DNA of 5,479 nucleotides from Afipia sp. GTDB lineage: Bacteria; Pseudomonadota; Alphaproteobacteria; Rhizobiales; Xanthobacteraceae. The notes below the pieces were generated by a model. That model searched no databases. It saw only the letters and a program-made list of their open reading frames with translations, and was not told where the DNA came from. Within the stretch, counting starts at the first letter, position 1. Every line of letters begins with the position of its first letter. This document shows positions 1-5,479 of this stretch, piece after piece. Where the stretch lies: positions 1 through 5,479 of the forward strand of contig JAGVII010000453.1 in assembly GCA_020056155.1 (NCBI GenBank), given 5' to 3'. The translations under genes were made by a program, and so were the position numbers.

Positions 1-699
1 AAATTTCATGTGCTGGGCCGGTTCTGGCGGTTCGACTGGCCGCTGATGCGGCAGCTTGTGGTGATCGGCGCGCCGATCGCGTTGTCGTTCCTGCTCGAAT
101 ACGGATTGTTCTCCGCCGCCGGTCTCCTGATGGGCCTGATCAGCACAAGCGCCCTTGCGGCGCATCAGATCGCGCTGCAAATCGCGGCGATCCTGTTCAT
201 GGTGCCGTTCGGCATCGGCATGGCCGCCACCGTGCGCGTCGGACAGGCGTTCGGGCGCGGCGACGCGGCCGCGATCCGGCGCGCCGGAGCGGTCGCGACG
301 ATTCTCGGCATCGTGTTCATGACGACCATGACGCTCGCCGTCATTGTGGTGCGGTTCGATCTCGCGCAGCTTTTTTTCGGCGAGACGCAACAGGGCATGG
401 CTGCCGTCGAACTCGCCGCCACGCTGATGCTGGTCGGCGCGACATTCTTTATCGCCGACGGCATTCAGACCGTGGCCGCCGGCGCGCTTCGCGGGCTGAG
501 CGACACGCGCATCCCGCTGCTGCTCGCCGCCATCAGCTACTGGGCCATCGGCTTCACCGCCGCCTACGGTCTTGCGTTCTGGATCGGTCTCGGCGCCATC
601 GGTGTCTGGACCGGCCTGTCGATCGGCACCGGCATCTATGCCATCCTGCTGGTGCTGCGTTTTCATGCCCTGACGCAGCGGCTGAGGCTTGCAACATGA
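1..699 (+). CDS. MATE family efflux transporter, NorM-like, C-terminal half (5' partial)
   Basis: Inner-membrane antiporter that exports drugs or other organic compounds in exchange for Na+ or H+. The frame is open from the first base, so the gene begins upstream. The GTG at 10 is probably internal, because only 232 residues are present against about 450-470 for the family. They hold roughly six hydrophobic segments (about residues 19-48, 53-80, 96-118, 134-152, 170-192 and 195-219), which fits the second MatE domain. Family hallmarks are the stretch ALAAHQIALQ (51-60), the loop VRVGQAFGRGD (78-88) and GALRGLSDTR (161-170). Glu33 in FLLEYGLF and Asp153 in IADGIQ sit where the NorM cation-binding Glu and Asp lie, as I recall from Vibrio NorM. 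The stop overlaps the start of the DUF2867 gene, so the two are likely cotranscribed. Substrate cannot be told. Family call is firm. Confidence 0.93.
   Translation, partial: KFHVLGRFWRFDWPLMRQLVVIGAPIALSFLLEYGLFSAAGLLMGLISTSALAAHQIALQIAAILFMVPFGIGMAATVRVGQAFGRGDAAAIRRAGAVATILGIVFMTTMTLAVIVVRFDLAQLFFGETQQGMAAVELAATLMLVGATFFIADGIQTVAAGALRGLSDTRIPLLLAAISYWAIGFTAAYGLAFWIGLGAIGVWTGLSIGTGIYAILLVLRFHALTQRLRLAT
683..687 (+). promoter_or_regulatory. Ribosome-binding site for the DUF2867 gene
   Basis: TGAGG lies inside the end of the MATE gene, 8 nt before the ATG at 696. It supports initiation at the overlapping ATGA junction rather than at a later codon. Confidence 0.6.
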
Positions 700-1184
700 G
701 CGCTCAGGCGTTTCACGTTCACGATTTTGAGCCGGACACCGGGATGAAAGGACTGCTTCCCGGCGCGCAGTTCGGCGATTCCTTTCGTATCGCTGTGAGC
801 GACGATGCGCTCGACGCGCGGCAGGCGGCGGAGCGGATGTTCCTCCGTTTGCCGCGCTGGATCGATGGCCTGATGAAGCTGCGAAATCTTGTCGTGGCGC
901 CGCTCGGCCTCAAGACACCCACGCATACAAAGACCATCGTCGCGGATTCGATCGGGCCGTTTCCGGTGATCAGCGCAACACCGCAGCGGCTGGTGGCGGG
1001 ATTCAACGACGGGCATCTCGACTTTCGCGTGGTTGTCGACGTCACAGGACGTGTTCCCAATCGTGAGGTCACGGCCACCACGCTGGTGATGACCCACAAC
1101 CTGCTCGGGCGTGTTTATCTCGCGACCATCATGCCGTTTCACCGAATCATCGTTCCGGCGATGCTGCGGCAGGTTCCGGATTAA
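696..1184 (+). CDS. DUF2867 domain protein of unknown function
   Basis: A 162-residue soluble protein with no signal peptide or clear membrane segment. It matches my memory of the DUF2867 family: an N-terminal LLPGAQFGDSFRI segment (about residues 20-32), a central block with PRWIDGLMKLRN and VAPLGLKT (53-74), and a C-terminal half with the DGHLDFRVVV strand and a TTLVMTHNLLGRVYLATIMPFH-type region ending in HRIIVPAML. The family has no established biochemical role. The ATG overlaps the upstream MATE stop by 4 nt (ATGA), with TGAGG at 683-687 placed 8 nt ahead as Shine-Dalgarno, so the start is well supported and translation is probably coupled to the transporter. The protein nearly fills one DUF2867 domain. 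The opposite-strand frames across this gene are shadows. An accessory role for the transporter would be a guess from position only. Confidence 0.85.
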   Translation: MSAQAFHVHDFEPDTGMKGLLPGAQFGDSFRIAVSDDALDARQAAERMFLRLPRWIDGLMKLRNLVVAPLGLKTPTHTKTIVADSIGPFPVISATPQRLVAGFNDGHLDFRVVVDVTGRVPNREVTATTLVMTHNLLGRVYLATIMPFHRIIVPAMLRQVPD

Positions 1185-1190
1185 GCGGGG

Positions 1191-1221
1191 TTGACTCTTT
1201 TTGTTTCATGTAACATACAAA
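1191..1221 (+). promoter_or_regulatory. Candidate sigma-70-type promoter of the Rrf2/flavoprotein operon
   Basis: TTGACT at 1191-1196 matches five of six -35 consensus bases. The -10 is less clear: TACAAA at 1216-1221 (19-nt spacer, four of six) or CATACA at 1214-1219 (17-nt spacer, three of six). Either choice puts transcription start within a few bases of the ATG at 1227, which would make the mRNA leaderless or nearly so. That agrees with the absence of a Shine-Dalgarno. The -10 region lies wholly inside the inverted repeat at 1203-1233. Inferred from sequence only. Confidence 0.45.
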
Positions 1222-1233
1222 GTTACATGAAAC
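1203..1233. promoter_or_regulatory. Perfect 12-bp inverted repeat, probable Rrf2 autoregulatory operator
   Basis: The left arm GTTTCATGTAAC (1203-1214) and right arm GTTACATGAAAC (1222-1233) are exact reverse complements around the 7-nt spacer ATACAAA. The right arm contains the ATG start codon (1227-1229) of the Rrf2 gene, and the repeat covers the likely -10 region. It is AT-rich in a GC-rich neighbourhood. Rrf2-family dimers bind palindromes of about this size, and TGTAAC/GTTACA half-sites fit what I recall for non-Fe-S members. A repressor bound here would block RNA polymerase, so autorepression of this gene and the overlapping flavoprotein gene is the natural reading. The repeat is seen directly; the binding partner is inferred. 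Confidence 0.75.
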
Positions 1234-1685
1234 GCGACAGCCGGTTATCCTCGATTCTCCACGTGCTTTTGCACATGGCGGAAAAAAACGAGCCCCTCAC
1301 CTCGGAAACCCTGGCGACATTCCTCGCCACCAATCCGGTCGTGATCCGCCGCACCATGGCGAGCCTGCGCGACGCAGGCTTCGTCCGCTCCGAGAAAGGC
1401 CACGGCGGCGGCTGGGTGATCGCGTGCGATCTCACCAAGGTCACCATGCGTGACATCCACGAAGCGCTCGGCACGCCGTCCCTCTTCGCCATCGGCAACC
1501 GGACCGAAAGTCCGGGTTGCCTTGTCGAGCAGGCGGTCAACGCCGCCATGAGCGAGGGCTTCCGCGAGGCCGAAGCCCTGCTGATGGAGCGGCTCGGCCG
1601 TATCACGCTCGCGGATCTCGCCGCGGATTTTCACCGGCGCTTCGCGGATTACAAAGCCAGGCAAGAACAAAAAAATGCAGTATGA
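1227..1685 (+). CDS. Rrf2 family transcriptional regulator (YwnA-like, no Fe-S cysteine cluster)
   Basis: A 152-residue DNA-binding regulator with an N-terminal winged helix (about residues 1-75): a helix with SETLATFLATNPVVIRRTMASL, then the wing with GFVRSEKGHGGGWVIA, typical of Rrf2. A dimerisation helix around 108-125 and a short C-terminal tail follow. Iron-sulfur members such as IscR and NsrR carry three cysteines in the middle of the protein. Here the only cysteines are Cys67 and Cys98 (SPGCLVEQ), so cluster binding is unlikely. Cys98 could be a thiol sensor, but this is inference. The ATG at 1227 is chosen because MKRDSRLSSILHVL matches the usual Rrf2 N-terminus. The in-frame TTG at 1191 would add 12 unlikely residues and coincides with the -35 box. 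No Shine-Dalgarno is seen before 1227. The gene overlaps the downstream flavoprotein gene by 11 nt, which suggests it regulates that gene and itself. Confidence 0.9.
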   Translation: MKRDSRLSSILHVLLHMAEKNEPLTSETLATFLATNPVVIRRTMASLRDAGFVRSEKGHGGGWVIACDLTKVTMRDIHEALGTPSLFAIGNRTESPGCLVEQAVNAAMSEGFREAEALLMERLGRITLADLAADFHRRFADYKARQEQKNAV

Positions 1686-2583
1686 CGCCATTGTGGTCGG
1701 CGGAAGTTTCGCCGGTATTTCCGCAGCTACCTACATCGCCCGCGCCCGGCAGAATGTTCTGGTGATCGATGCCGGCAAGCCGCGCAATCGTTTCGCCGAT
1801 GCTTCGCACGGCTTCTTCGGTCACGACGGGAATGCGCCCGCCGCGATGATCGCCAATGCGCGCGCCCAATTGCTGTCCTATCCGAACGTCACCTTTGTCG
1901 CGGGAGAGGCCGTCAGCGCCGCGCGCGATCATCATGGATTCGAGATCACGCTGGACTCCGGCCAGTCGGCACACGCAACGCGCATCGTGCTTGCGACCGG
2001 TGTTGTCGATGAGTTGCCGGACTTTCCCGGATTGCGCGAGCGCTGGGGCAAAACAGTGATCCACTGCCCCTACTGCCACGGTTTCGAGCTCAACGGCGCG
2101 CCGTTGGGCGTGCTCGCGACCTCGCCGATGTCGCTTCATCAGGCAGAACTGGTTCCTGATTGGGGTCCGGTGACGTTTTTCACCAACGAAGTCATCGATC
2201 TCGACGACGCGGCCCGCACGCAACTCGCAAAACGTCATGTCGTAATCGAGCCGGGCAAGGTCGCCGGGCTTGAGGGCGCGGCACCCGGTCTCACGGGTGT
2301 GCGCCTTGCGAGCGGACGGGTGGTGCCGGTTGCAGCCCTGTTCGTCGGCGCGCCGATCCGGATGGCGAGTCCCCTGGCCCATCAGCTCGGCTGTGCGTTT
2401 GAGGACACGCCGATGGGGCCGATCATCCGCACCGGGCCTGACAAACAGACGACTGTGCCGGGCGTATATGCGGCCGGTGACGTCGCGCGCGTCCCGCACA
2501 GCGTCGCGTGGGCCGTCGCCGACGGGGTCACTGCGGGCGTTTCACTCCACCGCGCGTCGGTCATGCAGGCTGTCGCGGCCTAG
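1675..2583 (+). CDS. FAD-dependent thioredoxin-reductase-like oxidoreductase with CPYC motif
   Basis: A 302-residue soluble flavoprotein of the thioredoxin reductase superfamily. Visible parts are the N-terminal FAD dinucleotide fold with VVGGSFAGISAA (about 7-18), ending at Glu/Asp-type position D32; the second FAD-contact motif VLATG (105-109); the redox disulfide motif HCPYCHGFE (130-138, cysteines 131 and 134); and the C-terminal FAD-binding GVYAAGDV (263-270). Length is near that of low-molecular-weight thioredoxin reductases (about 310-320). The central domain, where NADPH-using enzymes have GGGxSA and later HRR, reads GVLATSPMSLHQAEL and FFTNEVIDLD, so neither motif is present. The electron donor or acceptor is therefore open: another donor, or oxidase activity as in CxxC dithiol oxidases. 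The gene starts 11 nt inside the Rrf2 gene with only a weak AAG-type ribosome site, implying translational coupling. A redox or thiol detoxification role is likely; the substrate is unknown. Confidence 0.88.
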   Translation: MQYDAIVVGGSFAGISAATYIARARQNVLVIDAGKPRNRFADASHGFFGHDGNAPAAMIANARAQLLSYPNVTFVAGEAVSAARDHHGFEITLDSGQSAHATRIVLATGVVDELPDFPGLRERWGKTVIHCPYCHGFELNGAPLGVLATSPMSLHQAELVPDWGPVTFFTNEVIDLDDAARTQLAKRHVVIEPGKVAGLEGAAPGLTGVRLASGRVVPVAALFVGAPIRMASPLAHQLGCAFEDTPMGPIIRTGPDKQTTVPGVYAAGDVARVPHSVAWAVADGVTAGVSLHRASVMQAVAA

Positions 2584-2626
2584 ACAGAATGATCCCGCAC
2601 GCAAGCATTGCGCCGGCACGGCTTGA

Positions 2627-2646
2627 ACGCGGCACAGGAGCCGCGT
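2627..2646. repeat. GC-rich hairpin between flavoprotein and PrpD genes
   Basis: ACGCGGC (2627-2633) and GCCGCGT (2640-2646) pair perfectly around the 6-nt loop ACAGGA. It lies 43 nt after the flavoprotein stop. No T-run follows, so it is not a standard intrinsic terminator. It could weakly attenuate transcription, stabilise the upstream mRNA end, or act as a protein-binding palindrome. Confidence 0.45.
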
Positions 2647-2649
2647 AGC

Positions 2650-2669
2650 CTCCCGGCCGATTTCGGGAG
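2650..2669 (+). promoter_or_regulatory. Hairpin that covers the PrpD ribosome-binding site
   Basis: CTCCCG (2650-2655) pairs with CGGGAG (2664-2669), with one further G-U pair possible inward. The right arm contains most of the Shine-Dalgarno GGGAGA at 2665-2670. In the mRNA this stem would hide the ribosome-binding site of the gene at 2681. Whether it has a regulatory role or is chance pairing between GC-rich tracts cannot be settled from one sequence. Confidence 0.35.
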
Positions 2670-2670
2670 A
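2665..2670 (+). promoter_or_regulatory. Shine-Dalgarno of the MmgE/PrpD gene
   Basis: GGGAGA sits 10 nt before the ATG at 2681 and is the clearest ribosome site in the window. It fixes the start of the PrpD-like gene. Confidence 0.65.
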
Positions 2671-2680
2671 CAGACCAACA

Positions 2681-4048
2681 ATGGCGAATGAAACCGCAAC
2701 GCTGGCCGCTTATGTCGCGAACCTCAAATACGATGACATTCCGGCCGAGGTGCTGGAGCGTGCCAAGGCGTTGACGCTCGATTTTCTGGGCAGCGCCGTC
2801 CGCGCCCGCAGCGAGGCCGAATCCACACCGTCGCTGCTGGCAATGCTGGCAACCCTCGGCCTCGACGGCAAGGGCGGGTCAACGGTGTGCGGCGATGCCA
2901 AAACCTACACCCCGGCCATCGCAGCGCTGCTCAACGGCGCGCTCGGCCACTCGCTCGATTTCGACGATACCCATGCGGATTCCTCGCTGCACCCCAGCGC
3001 CCCTGTCGTGCCCGCCGCCTTCGCGGTCGGCGAGATCGTCAATGCCAGCGGCCGCGATGTGCTGACCGCGATCGTCGCGGGCTATGAGGTCTGCTGCCGT
3101 CTCGGCAATGCGCTCGATCCGACATCCCATTATGCAAAAGGCTTTCACCCCACTGCAACCGCTGGCACTTATGGCGCGGCCGCGGCCGCGGCGAAGCTTT
3201 ACAAACTCAGCGCGGAGCAGATCGTCGCCGCATTCGGAGTCTCCGGCAGTCAGGCCGCGGGCTCGTTGCAGTTTCTTGTCAATGGCGCATGGAACAAGCG
3301 TTATCAGGTCGGCGCCGCCGCGATGAACGGTGTCGTCGCCGCCTCATTGGCGCGCGAGGGATTCATCGGCTCGACGGAATCGGTCGAGGGCAAGCATGGG
3401 CTCCTTGTCGGCTACAGCGACGACGCGCATCCGGAGAAGGCCGTCGCCGGTCTCGGCAGCGTTTACGAGACCATGAAGATCGGCGTGAAGCCGTATCCGA
3501 GCTGCCGCTATACCCACGCCGCCATCGATGCGCTGATCGCCATGCGCCGCGAGCACAATCTCACGCCCGAGAATATCAAGAGTGTTGAGATCGGCCTGCA
3601 TCGCAACGGCATCACCCTGACCGGCGACGCCGCCACCAAGCGCCACGCGCGCAGCGTGGTGGGCGGACAGTTCTCGATGTTCTTCACCGGCGCGCTGGCG
3701 CTCGACCAAGGCTCGTTCGGCTGGGATGACTACAAGCGGCTCGGCGATCCGGCGATCGAGGCGCTCGCCGACAGGATCGAGGTGGTGCAGGACGCCCGGC
3801 TCGAAGGCCGCAGCCATCCGTTCGGCGCGCGCGTCAGCATCGAAAGCGGCGAAGGCACGCTGGAGCGCCTGATCCCCGATCCGTCGGGCGAGCCGTCGTC
3901 GTTCCCCGACGCGGCGGCAATGCAGCAGAAATTCCTGCAACTCGCCCGGCCCGTGCTCAAGGAGCGCGCCGACCGCTTCGCCGATGCCGTCATGTCGCTC
4001 GACAAGTTCGACCGTATCGACCGCGTCACATCGCTCGCGCGCCTCTGA
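2681..4048 (+). CDS. MmgE/PrpD family protein (2-methylcitrate dehydratase-like)
   Basis: A 455-residue cytoplasmic protein, full length for the family (about 450-480), which contains iron-independent 2-methylcitrate dehydratase (PrpD), cis-aconitate decarboxylase and many members of unknown substrate. Family signatures are the all-helical N-terminal domain with NGALGHSLDFDDTH (85-98) followed by LHPSAPVVPAAFAVGE (103-118), GFHPTATAGTYGAAAAAAKL (154-173), WNKRYQVGAAAMNG (204-217), GKHGLL (237-242), KPYPSCRYTHAAIDA (270-284, start of the lid domain) and VGGQFSMFFTGALAL (327-341). The active-site-rich DFDDTH and KPYPSCRYTH segments are intact, so an active dehydratase or related enzyme is plausible. 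No prpB or prpC lies beside it, so a methylcitrate-cycle role is not supported, and I give no symbol. The ATG at 2681 has a good GGGAGA 10 nt upstream. The malonyl-CoA decarboxylase gene follows 130 nt later. Confidence 0.92.
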   Translation: MANETATLAAYVANLKYDDIPAEVLERAKALTLDFLGSAVRARSEAESTPSLLAMLATLGLDGKGGSTVCGDAKTYTPAIAALLNGALGHSLDFDDTHADSSLHPSAPVVPAAFAVGEIVNASGRDVLTAIVAGYEVCCRLGNALDPTSHYAKGFHPTATAGTYGAAAAAAKLYKLSAEQIVAAFGVSGSQAAGSLQFLVNGAWNKRYQVGAAAMNGVVAASLAREGFIGSTESVEGKHGLLVGYSDDAHPEKAVAGLGSVYETMKIGVKPYPSCRYTHAAIDALIAMRREHNLTPENIKSVEIGLHRNGITLTGDAATKRHARSVVGGQFSMFFTGALALDQGSFGWDDYKRLGDPAIEALADRIEVVQDARLEGRSHPFGARVSIESGEGTLERLIPDPSGEPSSFPDAAAMQQKFLQLARPVLKERADRFADAVMSLDKFDRIDRVTSLARL

Positions 4049-4110
4049 ACCGCATAACCGCCGGTGGCTTGCGGATCAGGCATCCAAACGAAAGTCGGGA
4101 CCGAACAGTC

Positions 4111-4139
4111 TGGAATCGGTCGCAATCGCCGTCTATCAT
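4111..4139 (+). promoter_or_regulatory. Weak candidate promoter for malonyl-CoA decarboxylase
   Basis: TATCAT at 4134-4139 matches five of six -10 bases. With a 17-nt spacer the -35 would be TGGAAT (4111-4116), only three of six. It lies 39 nt before the start codon. The 130-nt gap (4049-4178) otherwise shows no terminator with a T-run, so readthrough from the PrpD-like gene is equally possible. Confidence 0.25.
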
Positions 4140-4161
4140 CAGCAACCGACGCCGACTGCGC

Positions 4162-4166
4162 AGGAG
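4162..4166 (+). promoter_or_regulatory. Ribosome-binding site of malonyl-CoA decarboxylase
   Basis: AGGAG lies 12 nt before ATG 4179 and 9 nt before the adjacent in-frame GTG 4176. The spacing slightly favours GTG, while codon preference favours ATG; the choice changes the protein by one residue. Confidence 0.55.
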
Positions 4167-4178
4167 CAAGCTGACGTG

Positions 4179-5479
4179 ATGCCGACCCTCGGACTGGACC
4201 GCGCCTCCCTGAGCAACCTTCTGACCACGCTGACCGAGCGGGGCCGCAGCCTGCTCGGCCTGTCGAACGGCGCCCGCGCGATGTCGCAGGCCGAATTGAT
4301 CGGACTCAGCGAAACCCTGCTGTCGCGGCGCGGCGAAGCCACCGGTGTCGCGCTCGCCAATACCTTGCTGGCCGGCTATTCAGCCGCGAGCGAAGCCGAC
4401 CAGCTGGCTTTCCTCAATGCGCTGGCTGATCTGTTCGGGCCGGATATGGAAGAGTTGAACGCGGCGCTGGCCGCGGTGCGCGACAAGGGCACCTCACCCG
4501 ACGCCGTCAGCAAGCTCTTGAAGGCCGCCGAACCCCGGCGGCAGGAACTGATCCGGCGGCTCAATCTGGCGCCGGGCGGCACCGCGTCGCTGGTGCGGAT
4601 GCGTGAGGCCTTGCTGGCGCACATCAAGGATCATCCGGCGCTCAAGCATGTCGACAGCGATTTCGTGCATCTGTTCGCGTCGTGGTTCAACAGGGGTTTT
4701 CTCGTGCTGCAACGGATCGACTGGACCACGCCCGCGAATATCCTGGAAAAGATCATCCGCTACGAGCAGGTGCATGCCATCTCGAACTGGGACGATCTGC
4801 GCAGCCGTCTCGCGCCGTCGGATCGCCGCTGCTACGGCTTCTTCCATCCGCAACTTGTCGATGAGCCGCTGATCTTCGTCGAAGTGGCGCTGACCCGCGA
4901 GAGCCCGGCGGCGATCGCGCCCCTGCTGGACCTGACGCGCGCGCCGATCGCAGCCAGCGACGCCACGACGGCGGTGTTCTATTCGATTTCAAATACCCAG
5001 AAGGGCCTCGGCGGCATTTCCTTCGGCAACTTCCTGATCAAGCAGGTGGTCGAGGACATCAAGCGCGAACTGCCGAACGTACAGACCTTCGTGACGCTCT
5101 CTCCTGTTCCGGGATTCGCAGCCTGGCTGAAGCGCGAACGCGCGTCGGAGAATTCACCGCTGCTCGATGCGCCGGCCCGCGCGGCGCTCGCCGCACTCGA
5201 TACGCTGGACTGGGCCGATGACGAGGAAACCGCCGAACAGGTCAAGGGCGCGCTGTTGCCGCTGGCGTCCTACTACTTCATCGAAGCCAAGGGTTCGCGC
5301 GGCCATCCGCTCGATCCGGTCGCACGTTTTCATCTGGGCAACGGCGCGCAGCTGGAGCGGCTGAATTTCCTCGGCGACCGTTCCGACAAGGGCATGCAGC
5401 AATCGCACGGGCTGATGGTCAACTATCTCTACGCGCTCGACAAGATCGAGACGAACCATGAAGCCTATGCCGAAAAGGG
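4179..5479 (+). CDS. Malonyl-CoA decarboxylase (3' partial)
   Basis: Decarboxylates malonyl-CoA to acetyl-CoA and CO2, used in malonate catabolism or control of malonyl-CoA levels. The frame stays open to the window edge, giving 433 residues; bacterial members are about 450-460, so only the last stretch is missing. The N-terminal helical domain spans about residues 1-140. The catalytic GNAT-like domain follows, with FVHLFASWFNRGFLVLQRIDW, CYGFFHPQL..EPLIFVEVALT, FYSISNTQKGLGGISFGNFL, the LSPVPGF motif with Ser308, and RFHLGNGAQLERLNF with His385. These Ser and His match the catalytic pair of human MCD (Ser329 and His423, from memory). SHGLMVNYLY near the end is also conserved. ATG 4179 is chosen (GTG 4176 is the alternative); the frame is open further upstream, but no other ATG or GTG lies in the gap. 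A malonyl-CoA synthetase (matB) or malonate transporter often lies nearby in related bacteria and may follow beyond the edge. This is inference. Confidence 0.95.
   Translation, partial: MPTLGLDRASLSNLLTTLTERGRSLLGLSNGARAMSQAELIGLSETLLSRRGEATGVALANTLLAGYSAASEADQLAFLNALADLFGPDMEELNAALAAVRDKGTSPDAVSKLLKAAEPRRQELIRRLNLAPGGTASLVRMREALLAHIKDHPALKHVDSDFVHLFASWFNRGFLVLQRIDWTTPANILEKIIRYEQVHAISNWDDLRSRLAPSDRRCYGFFHPQLVDEPLIFVEVALTRESPAAIAPLLDLTRAPIAASDATTAVFYSISNTQKGLGGISFGNFLIKQVVEDIKRELPNVQTFVTLSPVPGFAAWLKRERASENSPLLDAPARAALAALDTLDWADDEETAEQVKGALLPLASYYFIEAKGSRGHPLDPVARFHLGNGAQLERLNFLGDRSDKGMQQSHGLMVNYLYALDKIETNHEAYAEK

Noticed and set aside
10..12. GTG at 10 as the true start of the MATE gene
   Set aside because: The frame is open to base 1, the protein would have only half the family length, and no Shine-Dalgarno is visible. 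The gene is cut by the window edge.
663..1142. Minus-strand open frame (159 codons) opposite the DUF2867 gene
   Set aside because: The plus frame has a family match, an overlap start and a Shine-Dalgarno; the minus frame has none of these.
1191..1226. TTG at 1191 as the start of the Rrf2 gene
   Set aside because: It would add 12 residues not typical of Rrf2 proteins, the GCGGGG before it is too close to be a ribosome site, and the TTG is better explained as the -35 box.
1603..2499. Long minus-strand open frame (298 codons) opposite the flavoprotein gene
   Set aside because: Its translation is rich in Arg, Gly, His and Asp with no recognisable motif, and it lies exactly antisense to a gene with clear FAD and CxxC motifs. 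Long antisense frames are expected in GC-rich coding DNA.
2627..2646. Intrinsic terminator after the flavoprotein gene
   Set aside because: The stem is strong, but the bases after it (AGCCTCCCGG) contain no T-run.
2623..2651. TTGAAC (2623-2628) and TAGCCT (2646-2651) as a promoter for the PrpD-like gene
   Set aside because: The spacing is 17 nt, but the boxes match only four and three consensus bases and overlap the hairpin arms. Too weak to annotate.
3344..3940. Minus-strand open frame (198 codons) opposite the PrpD-like gene
   Set aside because: The plus frame carries conserved PrpD motifs throughout, and the minus frame has low-complexity Arg/Ala/Gly composition. It is a shadow.
4494..5459. 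Several minus-strand and alternative plus-strand frames over the malonyl-CoA decarboxylase region
   Set aside because: The frame starting at 4179 runs unbroken to the window edge and holds the catalytic Ser and His motifs. The other frames are shadows that stand out only because the real gene has no stop inside the window.

Overview
The window is dense, GC-rich coding DNA with every gene on the + strand. Codon third positions are strongly G/C. Gene content (NorM-type MATE pump, DUF2867 protein, YwnA-type Rrf2 regulator with a thioredoxin-reductase-like flavoprotein, MmgE/PrpD protein, bacterial malonyl-CoA decarboxylase) points to an alphaproteobacterium. The Bradyrhizobium/Rhodopseudomonas/Afipia group is most likely, but this is judged from gene style only, with no database search. 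I see no rRNA, tRNA, insertion sequence, CRISPR array or phage gene. The window looks like ordinary chromosome rather than a mobile island.

Layout. (1) 1-699: C-terminal half of a MATE multidrug/Na+ antiporter, cut by the left edge. (2) 696-1184: a DUF2867 protein whose ATG overlaps the MATE stop (ATGA), so the two are probably cotranscribed. (3) 1185-1226: a short gap with a promoter-like -35 box and a striking perfect 12-bp inverted repeat that runs into the next start codon. (4) 1227-1685: an Rrf2-family repressor without the Fe-S cysteine cluster. (5) 1675-2583: a FAD-dependent thioredoxin-reductase-like protein with a CPYC motif, overlapping the regulator by 11 nt. (6) 2584-2680: a 97-nt gap with two consecutive hairpins, the second covering the next ribosome-binding site. 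(7) 2681-4048: an MmgE/PrpD-family protein. (8) 4049-4178: a 130-nt gap with a weak candidate promoter. (9) 4179 to the right edge: malonyl-CoA decarboxylase, missing only its extreme C-terminus.

How they work together. There are three functional blocks. The MATE/DUF2867 pair is an export-related unit of unknown substrate. The Rrf2/flavoprotein pair looks like a self-contained, autorepressed redox-response operon: the regulator probably binds the palindrome over its own start and controls the CxxC flavoenzyme. PrpD-like and malonyl-CoA decarboxylase are both carboxylic-acid/acyl-CoA enzymes. They may take part in organic-acid catabolism, but each has its own Shine-Dalgarno and leader, and a shared pathway is inference.

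No clearly new multi-gene system is visible. The points most worth following are the start-codon-spanning operator and the flavoprotein that keeps the CxxC disulfide but lacks a recognisable NADPH-binding motif.
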